NCBI RefSeq assembly: GCF_000185845.1
Contig: NZ_GL629647.1
Coordinates: 1,056,115-1,120,114 of the forward strand
DNA: 64,000 bases
Origin: Segatella salivae DSM 15606
GTDB lineage: Bacteria; Bacteroidota; Bacteroidia; Bacteroidales; Bacteroidaceae
Direction of reading: 5' to 3'
Both the position numbers and the translations under genes were made by a program. Shown piece after piece: positions 43,747 to 52,416 of the stretch. The notes beneath the pieces are model-generated. The model saw nothing but the letters and a program-made list of their open reading frames with translations. It ran no database searches and was not told the DNA's origin. Numbering within the stretch: the first letter of the stretch is position 1; every line of letters starts with the position of its first letter.

Positions 43747-44235
43747 TTAATTCTGCTTTTTCAAGAAACTTTCTATGGCTTTCCGACTCCTCAACGAGTC
43801 GGTTTCACGCTCATAATAACCTCTATAGACTCTCCTTTTAAGCCCAAACCACCTTTTATATATTGATATATAATCACTATTTGTGACAAAAGCTGCATAG
43901 TCAACTACAACTTCATACTCCTTGTCTTGATAGAGAACCTCATACGTTCCGCCTGTCATCACATAACTATAAAATAGTAAGTGCAATACCAAAACAGGCA
44001 AACTTAGCCATGATATCGCGTATAATGCTCTGGTCACGGCATTCGGATTACGCAGGCTTTGCACATAAAACCATCGAATAATCAAGGCACAACACGATGC
44101 CGGACCAAGTAACCAAAGGGTATCATTCAATGCAGCTGGCCACGCAATCTTCAAGAGAAGCGGTGGCATTTCCAATGCAAGGCACGTCCAAAACACGCCT
44201 ATCAGCAGTCTGATAAAAACCTTTTTTATCTTCAT
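43747..44235 (-). CDS. unrecognised small membrane protein
   Basis: 162 residues from the chosen ATG at 44235. Three hydrophobic segments (~8-28, 38-58, 70-95) are followed by a soluble C-terminal half with strand-like YEVLYQDKEYEVVVDYAAFV and an Arg/Tyr-rich end (RRVYRGYYERETDSLRSRKA). No family recognised. A TATCTTTG box on the minus strand (~44259-44266) supports its own promoter. A longer frame from 44289 would include that promoter and is unlikely. Confidence 0.6.
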   Translation of the reverse strand: MKIKKVFIRLLIGVFWTCLALEMPPLLLKIAWPAALNDTLWLLGPASCCALIIRWFYVQSLRNPNAVTRALYAISWLSLPVLVLHLLFYSYVMTGGTYEVLYQDKEYEVVVDYAAFVTNSDYISIYKRWFGLKRRVYRGYYERETDSLRSRKAIESFLKKQN

Positions 44236-44337
44236 ATTGCGTTTATCAACCAGACAAAGATATAAAAATCTATCTGGAACTCCAATCAAAACTCACTAAA
44301 AACTATAATATAACTCCATGCAAAACGTTATCTATGT

Positions 44338-46389
44338 ATGCAGAAATCCCACCTTATCATATATATTCTTGCCTGCCTTGTGCTCACCGCTTGTAGCTTA
44401 GAGCGTGCTATAAAGAAAGGCGATCAGCACCTATCTGTTGGAGAATACTACGACGCGGCAGTGCAATATCGCAAGGCTTACCAACAAACACCGACCAAAC
44501 TACGCCGAGAACGTGGACTAATGGCAGTCAAAATGGCACGCTGTTATGCAAAGATTAACCAAACACAACGAGCCATTTCAGCCTTTCAAAACGCTATCCG
44601 CTATGAGCAAGCAACACTCAACGACAAGCTCATCTATGCCCAACTGTTGCTCAAAGACGGTCAATACAAGGCGGCAGAAAAGGCATTTCTCGCTCTGAAA
44701 GACTCTCTTCCTAACGACACTTTGATATTAAATGGTCTTGCTTCTGCACGCCAGGCACCCGCTTGGAAGAAGCAAGGAAGCAAGTATATCGTTAGGAAAA
44801 TGGATGTGTTTAACTCTTATAAAGCCGACTATTCGCCTGTATTCTATGGACCAGACCACAACATTCTATATTTCACTTCAACACGAAAGGAAGCTTCAGG
44901 TGACGAACTTAATGGGATAACGGGAATGAAAAACGGAGATATTTTCTATTCCGAAAGAAACGATAAAGGCAAGTGGAGCAAGCCCGAACCTATTGGAGGA
45001 GAGCTTAATTCGGCTTTCGATGAGGGCGCATGTGCCTTTTCTCCCGACGAAAGAACTATGTATCTGACGCAGTGTTCCACTGATCCTGTCTCACCACGCT
45101 ATGCTCGTCTCATGACATCTTCACGTAGCGATGCCTCATGGACTAAGCCTACCGAGCTTCCAATTAGCCATGACACGCTTTCTCTCTTCGCTCATCCTGC
45201 CGTGTCACCTGACGGCAATTGGCTTTACTTTACATCGGATATGCCGGGCGGAAAAGGCGGACTTGACCTCTGGCGCGTACGCATAACAGCAGCCGGACTC
45301 GGTGGAGTTGAGAATCTGGGAGCACCAATCAACACAGCAGGGAATGAGGAATTTCCGACTTTTCGGCCTAATGGCGACCTCTATTTCTCAAGTAATGGTC
45401 ACGCCGGAATGGGCGGATTAGACATCTATATCGCACATTTCGACTCACAAGGAAAGGCTACGCTCTCCCACCCTGGCTATCCTTTGAACAGCAATGCAGA
45501 CGATTTTGGCATGACTTTCGAGGGACCTCACAACCGCGGATACTTCTCTTCAAACCGCAATGACAGCCGAGGCTATGACCACATCTATAGCTTTGAATAC
45601 CCCGAAATTGTGCAAACAGTCAAAGGATGGGTATATGAGAAGGACGGATATGAACTCCCTCGCGCCCAGGTTTATATGGTTGGAAACGATGGAACGAATC
45701 TAAAACTGAGCGTAAGAGGCGATGGTTCCTTCACCGAAACCGTCAAACCGGGGATTGATTACATCTTCTTGGCTACCTGTGATGGCTTTCTCAATCACCA
45801 CGAAGCACTGAATGTGCATGCTGAAAAGGCTTCAAAAGAATATGTGTTGCAGTTTCCTTTGGCCTCAATTACAGCCCCAGTGCTGATTGATAACATCTTC
45901 TATGACTTCAATAAAGCCACACTTCGCCCCGAATCTACAGCCGCTCTTGATGACCTTGTGGCGTTGTTAAACGAAAACCCACATGTAACTATTGAGATAT
46001 CTGCCCATTGTGACTACCGTGGTTCAGCCGAATATAACCTCCGTTTGTCTCAACAAAGGGCCGAAAATGTAGTGCGTTATCTCATCAGTAAAGGCATTTC
46101 TGCCGACCGATTAACGGCAGTTGGTTATGGAAAACAACGTCCGAAAGTAATCCGAAAGAAGCTTACAGAGAAGTACACTTGGCTGAAAGAGGGCGACAAA
46201 CTGACTTCAGCATTTATAGAAAAGCTAAATAAAGAGCAACAGGAAATATGCAATCAGTTGAACCGACGCACAGAGTTCAGTGTGCTACGCACCACATATG
46301 GCATGTTTGATAAAGACGGAAAACTGAAAAAAGAGGCTGAAAAGATACAACAAAGGAAGGAGAATGAAACGCCCGACATTTACTTTTGA
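44338..46389 (+). CDS. porE: PorE-like type IX secretion lipoprotein (TPR, beta-propeller, CRD, OmpA)
   Basis: 683 residues. A lipoprotein signal ends LVLTAC, giving Cys19. Then come TPR-like helices (~25-150), a WD40/PD40 beta-propeller (~160-430, blades with LYFTSDMPGGKGGLDLW and DLYFSSNGHAGMGGLDIY), a carboxypeptidase-regulatory-like domain (~435-510, VKGWVYEKDGYELPRAQVYM) and an OmpA C-terminal domain (FYDFNKATLRPES, DYRGSAEYNLRLSQQRA). This domain order and length match PorE of Porphyromonas gingivalis, which links the type IX secretion ring to peptidoglycan. Other OmpA-PD40 proteins share parts of the layout, so PorE is likely but not certain. Confidence 0.78.
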   Translation: MQKSHLIIYILACLVLTACSLERAIKKGDQHLSVGEYYDAAVQYRKAYQQTPTKLRRERGLMAVKMARCYAKINQTQRAISAFQNAIRYEQATLNDKLIYAQLLLKDGQYKAAEKAFLALKDSLPNDTLILNGLASARQAPAWKKQGSKYIVRKMDVFNSYKADYSPVFYGPDHNILYFTSTRKEASGDELNGITGMKNGDIFYSERNDKGKWSKPEPIGGELNSAFDEGACAFSPDERTMYLTQCSTDPVSPRYARLMTSSRSDASWTKPTELPISHDTLSLFAHPAVSPDGNWLYFTSDMPGGKGGLDLWRVRITAAGLGGVENLGAPINTAGNEEFPTFRPNGDLYFSSNGHAGMGGLDIYIAHFDSQGKATLSHPGYPLNSNADDFGMTFEGPHNRGYFSSNRNDSRGYDHIYSFEYPEIVQTVKGWVYEKDGYELPRAQVYMVGNDGTNLKLSVRGDGSFTETVKPGIDYIFLATCDGFLNHHEALNVHAEKASKEYVLQFPLASITAPVLIDNIFYDFNKATLRPESTAALDDLVALLNENPHVTIEISAHCDYRGSAEYNLRLSQQRAENVVRYLISKGISADRLTAVGYGKQRPKVIRKKLTEKYTWLKEGDKLTSAFIEKLNKEQQEICNQLNRRTEFSVLRTTYGMFDKDGKLKKEAEKIQQRKENETPDIYF

Positions 46390-46470
46390 CAACGTTGATT
46401 CCCACATTTTATAACGCAATTAATTCCAACTCATTTTTTGCATCATATCAAACCATCCCGTAAATTGCAT

Positions 46471-46511
46471 CATTTCACGCCACGTTTTGCGTCATTTCAC
46501 GCGGTAAAATG
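46471..46511. repeat. intergenic palindromic repeat cluster E
   Basis: CATTT-CACGCGGTA-AAATG at 46493-46511, preceded by an overlapping unit CATTT-CACGCCACG-TTTTG (46471-46489). Related CGCAAATC and GACGCAAATC words continue to about 46545. This lies in a convergent gap between porE and the sigma operon. Confidence 0.6.
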
Positions 46512-46586
46512 AAGCAAATCGCAAGACAATATGACGCAAATCATTATGTGAACTTTGGGGGTTCAAAAACCCAGATATAACAACAA

Positions 46587-46619
46587 AGAAAGCGAACAAT
46601 TTGAGTTTGTTCGCTTTCT
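46587..46619. terminator. bidirectional terminator candidate
   Basis: A perfect 13-bp stem (46587-46599 with 46607-46619, arm AGAAAGCGAACAA) with a 7-base loop. On the minus strand TTTGTTGTTA follows, so it best fits the end of the leftward sigma operon; it is also placed to end the rightward porE transcript. Confidence 0.65.
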
Positions 46620-46671
46620 AAACTGCTTGAGTCTATCTATATGATTGAGAATCTCTTGCAAAACCAATTAA

Positions 46672-47040
46672 TCAAATAAACCTTTTGTCACTTATCAAGA
46701 CTTGATATACACCAAAGACTACTGCCGAAACAATGCCTACATATACCCATATCGCTGTAGTGAGGTTCAGTTCTGGCATGAAAAAGGAGGTCGAAAGACT
46801 ATTCCAAAGGTGTGTCAACGCAACAAAAAGCACCTTCATTCCTTGGTGAACATAAAGATAAATGACCATCGCCACAGTGCAAAGTATCATCCACACCGTA
46901 TTCAAACACTTTATTCTTGACTGCGGAATGCGTCGCATCACGCTGCGAGAGAAGCCTCGATTCTCTATCTCGGGCAGCGAATTGGCTTCAAAAAAGCGTT
47001 CTATCAACTTTTCATCTATATTATTTTCTGTCATATCCAT
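46672..47040 (-). CDS. DUF5056-like membrane partner of the ECF sigma factor
   Basis: 122 residues. A short cytoplasmic N-terminus (NNIDEKLIERFFEANSLPEI, then NRGFSRSVMRRIP) is followed by two or three helices (~45-66, 68-85, 92-115). The N-terminal pattern fits the DUF5056 family found behind ECF sigma genes in Bacteroides. It may act as an anti-sigma-like regulator, but the zinc-type HxxxCxxC motif of classical anti-sigma factors is absent. It overlaps the sigma gene by 20 bases, so the two are translationally coupled. Confidence 0.65.
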   Translation of the reverse strand: MDMTENNIDEKLIERFFEANSLPEIENRGFSRSVMRRIPQSRIKCLNTVWMILCTVAMVIYLYVHQGMKVLFVALTHLWNSLSTSFFMPELNLTTAIWVYVGIVSAVVFGVYQVLISDKRFI

Positions 47041-47563
47041 TATGCTTTAGATAGGTGGTTAGTTTCTGTTTGCCTCGCGAAAGATGGCTTTTTACAGTCC
47101 CTTCTGTCATGCCGGTAATCTCTGAAATCTTATCAATGGCCTGCCCTTCAAGCAGTTGAAGTGTGATGCAAAGGCGCTCTTTGTCTGACAAAATGCAAAG
47201 CGCCTGCTGCAAATCAAGCTTCAAACCACAGTCAACGCCATTGGCTTTCTGTCCCAACATGCTTGGACTTTCGATGTTGTCTGTAGGTTTTCTACATTTC
47301 ATATAATCGTAAAAGGTGTTATATGCAATGCGATAAAGCCATGTAGAAAAGCTGGAAAGTCCCCGGAAATGCGTGATATGAGTGTATGCTTTGACAAAGG
47401 TGTCTTGGGCAAGGTCGTCACTCAACTGAACATCTCCCCCGGTTTGAGCGAGAAAGAAACGCCGTATAGGCGACTGATATTTCACAACCAATCGGTCGAA
47501 AGCCTTTCGGTTGTGAAACACAGCCACCTGCGTTACGAGAGAGATATCGTCTAATTGTTTCAC
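47021..47563 (-). CDS. ECF-type RNA polymerase sigma factor
   Basis: 180 residues with region 2 (FDRLVVKYQSPIRRFFL to STWLYRIAYNTFYDYMKCRK) and region 4 (ICILSDKERLCITLQLLEGQ-like helix, then EITGMTEGTVKSHLSRGKQK as the helix-turn-helix). It would direct RNA polymerase to a dedicated regulon. It is the middle gene of a three-gene unit, 3 bases after the 263-residue membrane protein and overlapping the small partner. This gene order is also seen in Bacteroides, as far as I recall. Confidence 0.9.
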   Translation of the reverse strand: MKQLDDISLVTQVAVFHNRKAFDRLVVKYQSPIRRFFLAQTGGDVQLSDDLAQDTFVKAYTHITHFRGLSSFSTWLYRIAYNTFYDYMKCRKPTDNIESPSMLGQKANGVDCGLKLDLQQALCILSDKERLCITLQLLEGQAIDKISEITGMTEGTVKSHLSRGKQKLTTYLKHNGYDRK

Positions 47564-47566
47564 GCT

Positions 47567-48358
47567 TTATTTGTCTTGAGGATGAGTTTCGTCATTGTTT
47601 GAAGCCACTTCTGTGTCTTTCTCTTCCTTAAATTCAGGCATTCTATCTGAGAAATCATCATGCGTTTCCGTGTCTTTCTTACGAGAAGTCTTCCCAATAA
47701 TCATCTGTCCAGCTCCCATACAAAGTACCAACGCACCTACACCAATAAGCTGTTCAGCACCCAAAAAGGCGAAAAGGAGCATGAGTCCAAGTCCTGTTGC
47801 GGCCGTCTTTACCCCACGTTGCCATTGCTGTTCATTCGAATAACGATATTGAGCCTGTGACTTTACGACGGAAGGAATAGGGCGTCCGCTCTCAATGGCT
47901 TTCTCTGTAAGCATCACTTTATCGTTATGTTTGCGGATGAGATAACGCAAAACAAGAACTATAATAATAAAAGGGGCGATGAGAAAGAAGAAGACTAACA
48001 CCACAATCAATAAGGCAAAGATAACTGCTCCAACGCCCAATGTTCCCGTGATTGCCTTTAAGAACCATGGCGTATCATTCCAATCGTTACTATAAACAGC
48101 TGTACCTGAGGTGTAAGTCGTATCTACTACTGCTGTATCTTCAGCCGCATCATCCGTTGAAGTAGTGTCAGAAAAGGCTTCGATGCCCTTATCCTTTGCG
48201 CTTTTGTCTGCCGTTTGAGCAGCTTGATTAGAAGACTTTGCAGTGTGATGAACCGCTTCTGTGCGTGGCGTATGCCTATGATACTTAGCCATTGCGCCAG
48301 GAACCGTTCCGAATGTTAGCACGAACAATAGTGCGATTAATGTTTGTTTCATATTCAT
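47567..48358 (-). CDS. membrane protein of the sigma operon (DUF6249-like)
   Basis: 263 residues. A signal peptide (LIALLFVLTFGTVPGAMA) is followed by a Thr/Ala/Asp-rich periplasmic linker (~28-85), two adjacent helices (~98-140, very hydrophobic), a cytoplasmic loop (RKHNDKVMLTEKAIESGRPI), and two more helices (~190-225), ending in a charged tail. The ESGRPIP segment and layout resemble the DUF6249 family near such sigma factors. It is the first gene, so it may sense envelope state; that is inference. Confidence 0.62.
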   Translation of the reverse strand: MNMKQTLIALLFVLTFGTVPGAMAKYHRHTPRTEAVHHTAKSSNQAAQTADKSAKDKGIEAFSDTTSTDDAAEDTAVVDTTYTSGTAVYSNDWNDTPWFLKAITGTLGVGAVIFALLIVVLVFFFLIAPFIIIVLVLRYLIRKHNDKVMLTEKAIESGRPIPSVVKSQAQYRYSNEQQWQRGVKTAATGLGLMLLFAFLGAEQLIGVGALVLCMGAGQMIIGKTSRKKDTETHDDFSDRMPEFKEEKDTEVASNNDETHPQDK

Positions 48359-48430
48359 TGCTTTTTTAATTATTTCTGCTTTTTAGACGAACCACTTTAT
48401 GGTTTAGTTGCAAAGGAACAAAAAAATTTT

Positions 48431-48438
48431 TAATTTTG
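48431..48438 (+). promoter_or_regulatory. -7 box of the rRNA methyltransferase-folA unit
   Basis: TAATTTTG at 48431-48438 matches the Bacteroidetes -7 element and lies 24 bases before the ATG at 48463. It excludes an upstream TTG start at 48436, which would overlap the promoter. Confidence 0.5.
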
Positions 48439-48462
48439 CATGGTAGAACAAGACAACTGACG

Positions 48463-49749
48463 ATGAAACTACCTAAAGAGTTTACAGCATATACGCGAGA
48501 ATTGATGGGTGAAACGTGCTTCACAGCCTTTGAAAACGCAATGAATGAAGACGTTCCGGTCAGCATTCGACTGAATCCTTTCAAGCTCGATAGCACGCAA
48601 GTGAGCATAAAGGACAAGGAAACGGATGTGCCTTGGTGTCGTGATGCAATGTTTTTGAAGTCGCGACCAAACTTCACTTTCGACCCTTTCTTTCATCAAG
48701 GACTCTATTATGTGCAAGAGACGGCGTCGATGTTTGTAGCCCATGTAATCCGCGAAGTGGTCAAACGTCCCATACGAATGCTTGACCTTTGTGCGTCACC
48801 CGGTGGAAAATCCACTTGCTCCTATGCGGCTTTACCTGCCGGAAGCATGCTTTTTAGCAATGAACCGATACGTCAACGGGCGAACATTCTAAATGAAAAC
48901 ATATTGAAATTTGGGGTTCCTGATATCGTGGTTACAAACAATTATGCACGCGATTACCAGCAAAGCCGACTACAATTTGATGTTATCCTGACCGATGTTC
49001 CATGCTCTGGAGAAGGTATGTTCCGTAAAGATGCAGGGGCAATTGACGATTGGAGTGTGAAGAAAGTTGAGGAATGTGCCCGTCTGCAATGTGAGATTGT
49101 GCACGATATCTGGCCTTGTCTCAAGCCGGGAGGAGTGTTAATCTATTCTACTTGCACCTTTAATGCGCACGAAAATGAAGAGAATGTTGCATGGATAGCA
49201 AAGGAATTAGGTGCCGACTTCATAGAGATTCCAACAGAAAAGGCGTGGAATATCACAGGAAGTCTTGTGGATGAGCACCCTGTTTACCGCTTTATTCCTG
49301 GGCGAACTCGTGGAGAAGGGCTCTTCATGGCTGTACTTCGGAAACATGGAGAGACTGAAGTAATGTCTGAAGAAAAGCGCTTGAAGGAGATAAAGACTAT
49401 CAATGAAAAGGATTTAAAAAGGCTACATGTGTTGTCACATGGGCCACTTCCCGACACAATAAAAGGCAAACAGGCCATTCCCGACCAATCAAAAGCCCTC
49501 TCAGTAGCGGCTGATTTAGAGAACTATCCACACGTTTCGGTAGATCTTCAGCAAGCCATTGCCTACTTAAGGACTGAGGCTATCACGCTGACTTCTGATG
49601 CTCCGCGAGGTATAGTGTTGCTCGTTTATCGTGGTTTCCCACTTGGTTTTGCTAAGAACTTAGGGAATCGCGCGAACAATCTCTATCCACAGGCGTGGAA
49701 AATCAAAAGTTCTCACATTCCAAATGATAACAATATAGTGATAGAATGA
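48463..49749 (+). CDS. rRNA cytosine-C5 methyltransferase (RsmF/NOP2 family)
   Basis: 428 residues from the ATG at 48463. The RsmB/NOP catalytic domain has motif I LDLCASPGGKST, motif IV DVPCSGEGMFRK with its catalytic-cycle Cys, and motif VI IYSTCTFNAHENEENV with the nucleophilic Cys. A C-terminal domain (~310-428) with HVSVDLQQAIAYLR and VYRGFPLGFAKNLGNRANNLYP matches the RsmF extension. It probably methylates 16S rRNA. It overlaps folA by 4 bases. Confidence 0.9.
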   Translation: MKLPKEFTAYTRELMGETCFTAFENAMNEDVPVSIRLNPFKLDSTQVSIKDKETDVPWCRDAMFLKSRPNFTFDPFFHQGLYYVQETASMFVAHVIREVVKRPIRMLDLCASPGGKSTCSYAALPAGSMLFSNEPIRQRANILNENILKFGVPDIVVTNNYARDYQQSRLQFDVILTDVPCSGEGMFRKDAGAIDDWSVKKVEECARLQCEIVHDIWPCLKPGGVLIYSTCTFNAHENEENVAWIAKELGADFIEIPTEKAWNITGSLVDEHPVYRFIPGRTRGEGLFMAVLRKHGETEVMSEEKRLKEIKTINEKDLKRLHVLSHGPLPDTIKGKQAIPDQSKALSVAADLENYPHVSVDLQQAIAYLRTEAITLTSDAPRGIVLLVYRGFPLGFAKNLGNRANNLYPQAWKIKSSHIPNDNNIVIE

Positions 49750-50228
49750 CGCTCTCTCTTATTGCAGCTGTAGCCAAAAATCGAGCCATCGGCTATCAAA
49801 ACAAACTGCTGTTTGCCATCAAAGAAGATATGGAACATTTCAAACGATTGACGATGGGCCATGTGATTATCATGGGACGCCATACGTTTGAATCGTTGCC
49901 GAATGGGGCTTTACCACATAGAAAGAATATTGTTATCAGCAAATCACAAACTGTTTTCAAAGGCTGCACTCGTGTTTCATCGTTTGAAGAAGCCTTAGCC
50001 ATGTGCCAAAAAGAAGCAGAAGTGTTTGTAATTGGAGGTGAACAGGTGTATAAAGAAGCCATTTCACAGGCCGATAAGCTCTATTTAACGGAGATAGATG
50101 CCTTACCTCTGCAAGCAGATGCCTTCTTTCCAGCTTATGACGACTGGCAACTTGTGGCTCAAGAAGAGCATAAAAAAGGCAAAAGCAAGTCACTTGCCTT
50201 CGCCTTTTCTATTTATCATAGGTGCTAA
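49746..50228 (+). CDS. folA: dihydrofolate reductase
   Basis: 160 residues. The motifs LIAAVAKNRAIGYQNKLLF, VIIMGRHTFESLP, NIVISKS and VFVIGGEQVYKEAI are diagnostic. It reduces dihydrofolate to tetrahydrofolate with NADPH and is the trimethoprim target. Its ATG overlaps the methyltransferase stop (ATGA). thyA, its frequent partner, is not in the window. A hairpin ATAGGTGC/GCACCTAT (50218-50248) spans the stop codon. Confidence 0.95.
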   Translation: MTLSLIAAVAKNRAIGYQNKLLFAIKEDMEHFKRLTMGHVIIMGRHTFESLPNGALPHRKNIVISKSQTVFKGCTRVSSFEEALAMCQKEAEVFVIGGEQVYKEAISQADKLYLTEIDALPLQADAFFPAYDDWQLVAQEEHKKGKSKSLAFAFSIYHRC

Positions 50229-50286
50229 GTGAATGCCTTTGCACCTATATTATAGTTATCTCATCTCGGGAAAGAATAGAGATGAG
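50218..50286. terminator. two stem-loops between folA and lrp
   Basis: ATAGGTGC (50218-50225) pairs with GCACCTAT (50241-50248) across the folA stop, and CTCATCTC (50260-50267) pairs with GAGATGAG (50279-50286) in the convergent gap. Neither has a good T-run. They may act together as a termination or mRNA-end structure. Confidence 0.4.
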
Positions 50287-50296
50287 CATTCAATCC

Positions 50297-50803
50297 TTAA
50301 GCTTTTTCGTCGTCATCATCGTCATTATCTTCGTCCACTTGAATGTCGGCGATTGGCAATTGACGGTCAATGAGCATACTAAATGATATGATTGTTTCAC
50401 TACGTGATAGCCCTAAAGGCTGCAATTTGTCGTGAATAATCTGCATCATATGGTGATTATTGCGCGCGTATAGCTTGATAAAGAGATCCATTCCGCCTGT
50501 AGTTGTGTGACATTCTACTACTTCAGGGATACGTTTTAAGGCATCAACCACGAGGTCATGCTTCTCTGGATTCTTCAAGTATAAAGCGATATAAGCGCAC
50601 GTTTCATAACCAATCTTCTCGGGATCTATAATAAATTGTGAGCCCTTTAGTACGCCAAGTGAAGTTAATTTCTGTATACGTTGATGGATAGCTGCCCCAC
50701 TTACATTACAGGCGCGCGCTACTTCAAGGAATGGAATGCGTGCATCCTCAGAAACAAGTCTAAGGATTTTCTTATCCAGTAAATCTAAATTATGATGTGA
50801 CAT
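50297..50803 (-). CDS. Lrp/AsnC family transcriptional regulator
   Basis: 168 residues from the ATG at 50803. The N-terminal winged HTH (LDLLDKKILRLVSEDARIPF, then ACNVSGAAIHQRIQKLTSLG) is followed by the RAM/AsnC effector domain (YIALYLKNPEKHDLVVDAL to LQPLGLSRSETIISFSML). It ends in an unusual acidic tail rich in Asp (DEDNDDDDDEKA). Such proteins sense amino acids. A 16-base inverted repeat sits between the -33 and -7 boxes of its own promoter, which points to autoregulation. A longer frame from 50854 would overlap the promoter. Confidence 0.9.
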   Translation of the reverse strand: MSHHNLDLLDKKILRLVSEDARIPFLEVARACNVSGAAIHQRIQKLTSLGVLKGSQFIIDPEKIGYETCAYIALYLKNPEKHDLVVDALKRIPEVVECHTTTGGMDLFIKLYARNNHHMMQIIHDKLQPLGLSRSETIISFSMLIDRQLPIADIQVDEDNDDDDDEKA

Positions 50804-50823
50804 GTTATATATTAATTTGCTTG

Positions 50824-50854
50824 CAAAGTTAGTATATTCGTTCGAATATTGCAA
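50824..50854 (-). promoter_or_regulatory. lrp promoter with embedded operator-like palindrome
   Basis: On the minus strand TTG (50854-50852), a 20-base spacer and TAACTTTG (50831-50824). Inside the spacer lies ATATTCG-TT-CGAATAT (50834-50849), a perfect 7+7 inverted repeat. A regulator bound there would block RNA polymerase; the adjacent Lrp protein is the obvious candidate. Confidence 0.6.
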
Positions 50855-50900
50855 CTTTATTTCTAATATAATGATAGATTGTTAGCTGATTTCACTTAAA

Positions 50901-51374
50901 TTAGTGCTTTGTTTCTATCGCAGAGTAATTTATCTTCAATGCTTTTGCTTGACGAAGTGCCTGTTTTACCTCATTAATAACACTCATTTTTGTTGCTTTA
51001 TCGGCTTTAATGGAGACCGTCATCAACTGTTGATCCTCTGGAGAAAGACTGCTTTTTTCTGCCGAAATGTAATCAATGATTTCGCGAGGTGTAACATATT
51101 TATCGTTCAACTGAATGCAAGAACCGTCAAAAATCAAAGCCTTTGCAGGATAATGAGCATTAGTTGGCCGGCCGATATGAATGTAACTAACGGCCGATTT
51201 CTTTGTTAAGCGCGTGAGTTCTGTACCTTGTGGCACCCGATATTGTACCTTAAGAGTTTCCTTTCTCATGTGGGTTACTATCATGAAAAAGAACAAAACA
51301 GAGAATATTAAGTCAGGAAGTGACGCGGTGTTTAAGCCTGGCATCTCATGAGAATGATGTCGAAACATACTCAT
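50901..51374 (-). CDS. exbD: ExbD/TolR-like biopolymer transport protein, second copy
   Basis: 157 residues. One N-terminal helix (PDLIFSVLFFFMIVTHM, ~20-36) preceded by a soluble start HEMPGLNTASLPD, then a periplasmic alpha/beta domain with VSIKADKATKMSVINEVKQAL typical of ExbD. The membrane Asp of PDLIFSVLFFF is the conserved proton-path residue. It overlaps the first exbD by 4 bases. Two ExbD paralogues after one ExbB is usual in Bacteroidetes TonB systems. Confidence 0.87.
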   Translation of the reverse strand: MSMFRHHSHEMPGLNTASLPDLIFSVLFFFMIVTHMRKETLKVQYRVPQGTELTRLTKKSAVSYIHIGRPTNAHYPAKALIFDGSCIQLNDKYVTPREIIDYISAEKSSLSPEDQQLMTVSIKADKATKMSVINEVKQALRQAKALKINYSAIETKH

Positions 51375-51904
51375 TTTGAACCTCCTTTCTGCGCCGTTCC
51401 ATAAGTTTCAGCAACCCGTTGAGGACAAAGTGTCCGCAGTTGCTCGCGTTGTTGCGCCGTAAGTTGTTGGTAAGAGCGACCGAATTTGGCTTTAGCTGTG
51501 CGGTCACGCCATGTGCGATAGGCAGTAACAAGCGCATTTTGAACGTGAAAATAAGCATCATAACTCGACTCAGGATTAGCATCTAAGGTGATGAGATGAT
51601 TCTTTCCACGTGCTGTAATGAATTGAATAAGGCTTAAAGGAAGCTGTTTTTGCGTCATCGGTTTACCGTCAACAAGCAACTGATTCTGTGCCGTTATCTT
51701 GATTTCCAACAGCCGTTGGCGATTCACTTCAGTCTCATTTTGTTGCTGTTTGTGCTCCGCTGGCGGCAATTGTCTTGATAATCCCTTATCAATATCCATG
51801 GAAGAAGCCACCAAAAAGAATATCAACAGCATGAAAGATATGTCTGCTGTAGACGTAGTATTCAGTCCCGGTACACTATGTTTCCTATGTTTAAACATGC
51901 TCAC
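51371..51904 (-). CDS. exbD: ExbD/TolR-like biopolymer transport protein, first copy
   Basis: 177 residues. The start SVPGLNTTSTADISFMLLIFFLVASSMD carries the conserved Asp in the membrane segment. The periplasmic domain includes LLVDGKPMTQKQLPLSLIQF. The C-terminal ~50 residues (RTWRDRTAKAKFGRSYQQLTAQQREQL) form an extra helical tail not present in the second copy. It overlaps both neighbours by 4 bases. Confidence 0.87.
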   Translation of the reverse strand: MSMFKHRKHSVPGLNTTSTADISFMLLIFFLVASSMDIDKGLSRQLPPAEHKQQQNETEVNRQRLLEIKITAQNQLLVDGKPMTQKQLPLSLIQFITARGKNHLITLDANPESSYDAYFHVQNALVTAYRTWRDRTAKAKFGRSYQQLTAQQREQLRTLCPQRVAETYGTAQKGGSK

Positions 51905-52416
51905 TTCTTTGCTCCTCTGTAATATTTTGTGGCTCCATAGATCACCGAACCTATGGCAACGAGTAACAATATGACTGAAGTATAGATGAACATATCAGCT
52001 GTTTTCAGCCAAAACCAATCGCCATAAGGATGTCCATTGACGCGCATGGCACGACCAGATGATAGGAGAAACGACACGATTACAATGCCAACAGTACCTA
52101 AAACAACGCTCCGTGAGATGCGAGCGGCAGGCACATTGTTCTCTATTCCATTACCCCCGCCACGCAAACGATAAACACTTCGCACAACAGCCCATATCGA
52201 AAGAGCTAACGCAAGCACTGCCAACAGTGGCATAAATATCAACAATAAGTCAGTGAAAAGAGGTGCATTGAAACTCGGATTGTCTGCAAACGGACGGTCA
52301 TATCCCACACAATAGAACAACAAAAACACCAAAACCGTGAGCGATATCAATAGATAAAGCACACGTTGTGATATCTTTTCCGTTGGCCAATGCCTTATAT
52401 TGCTCAGTCTTAACAT
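51901..52416 (-). CDS. membrane protein inside the exbB-exbD operon
   Basis: 171 residues with four helices (~20-40, 54-78, 103-123, 138-160) and an Arg-rich cytoplasmic loop (VVRSVYRLRGGGNG). No family name recognised. It lies between exbB and exbD with overlaps on both sides (7 and 4 bases), so it is probably part of the same energy-transducing complex or its assembly. That is inference from position. Confidence 0.65.
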   Translation of the reverse strand: MLRLSNIRHWPTEKISQRVLYLLISLTVLVFLLFYCVGYDRPFADNPSFNAPLFTDLLLIFMPLLAVLALALSIWAVVRSVYRLRGGGNGIENNVPAARISRSVVLGTVGIVIVSFLLSSGRAMRVNGHPYGDWFWLKTADMFIYTSVILLLVAIGSVIYGATKYYRGAKK

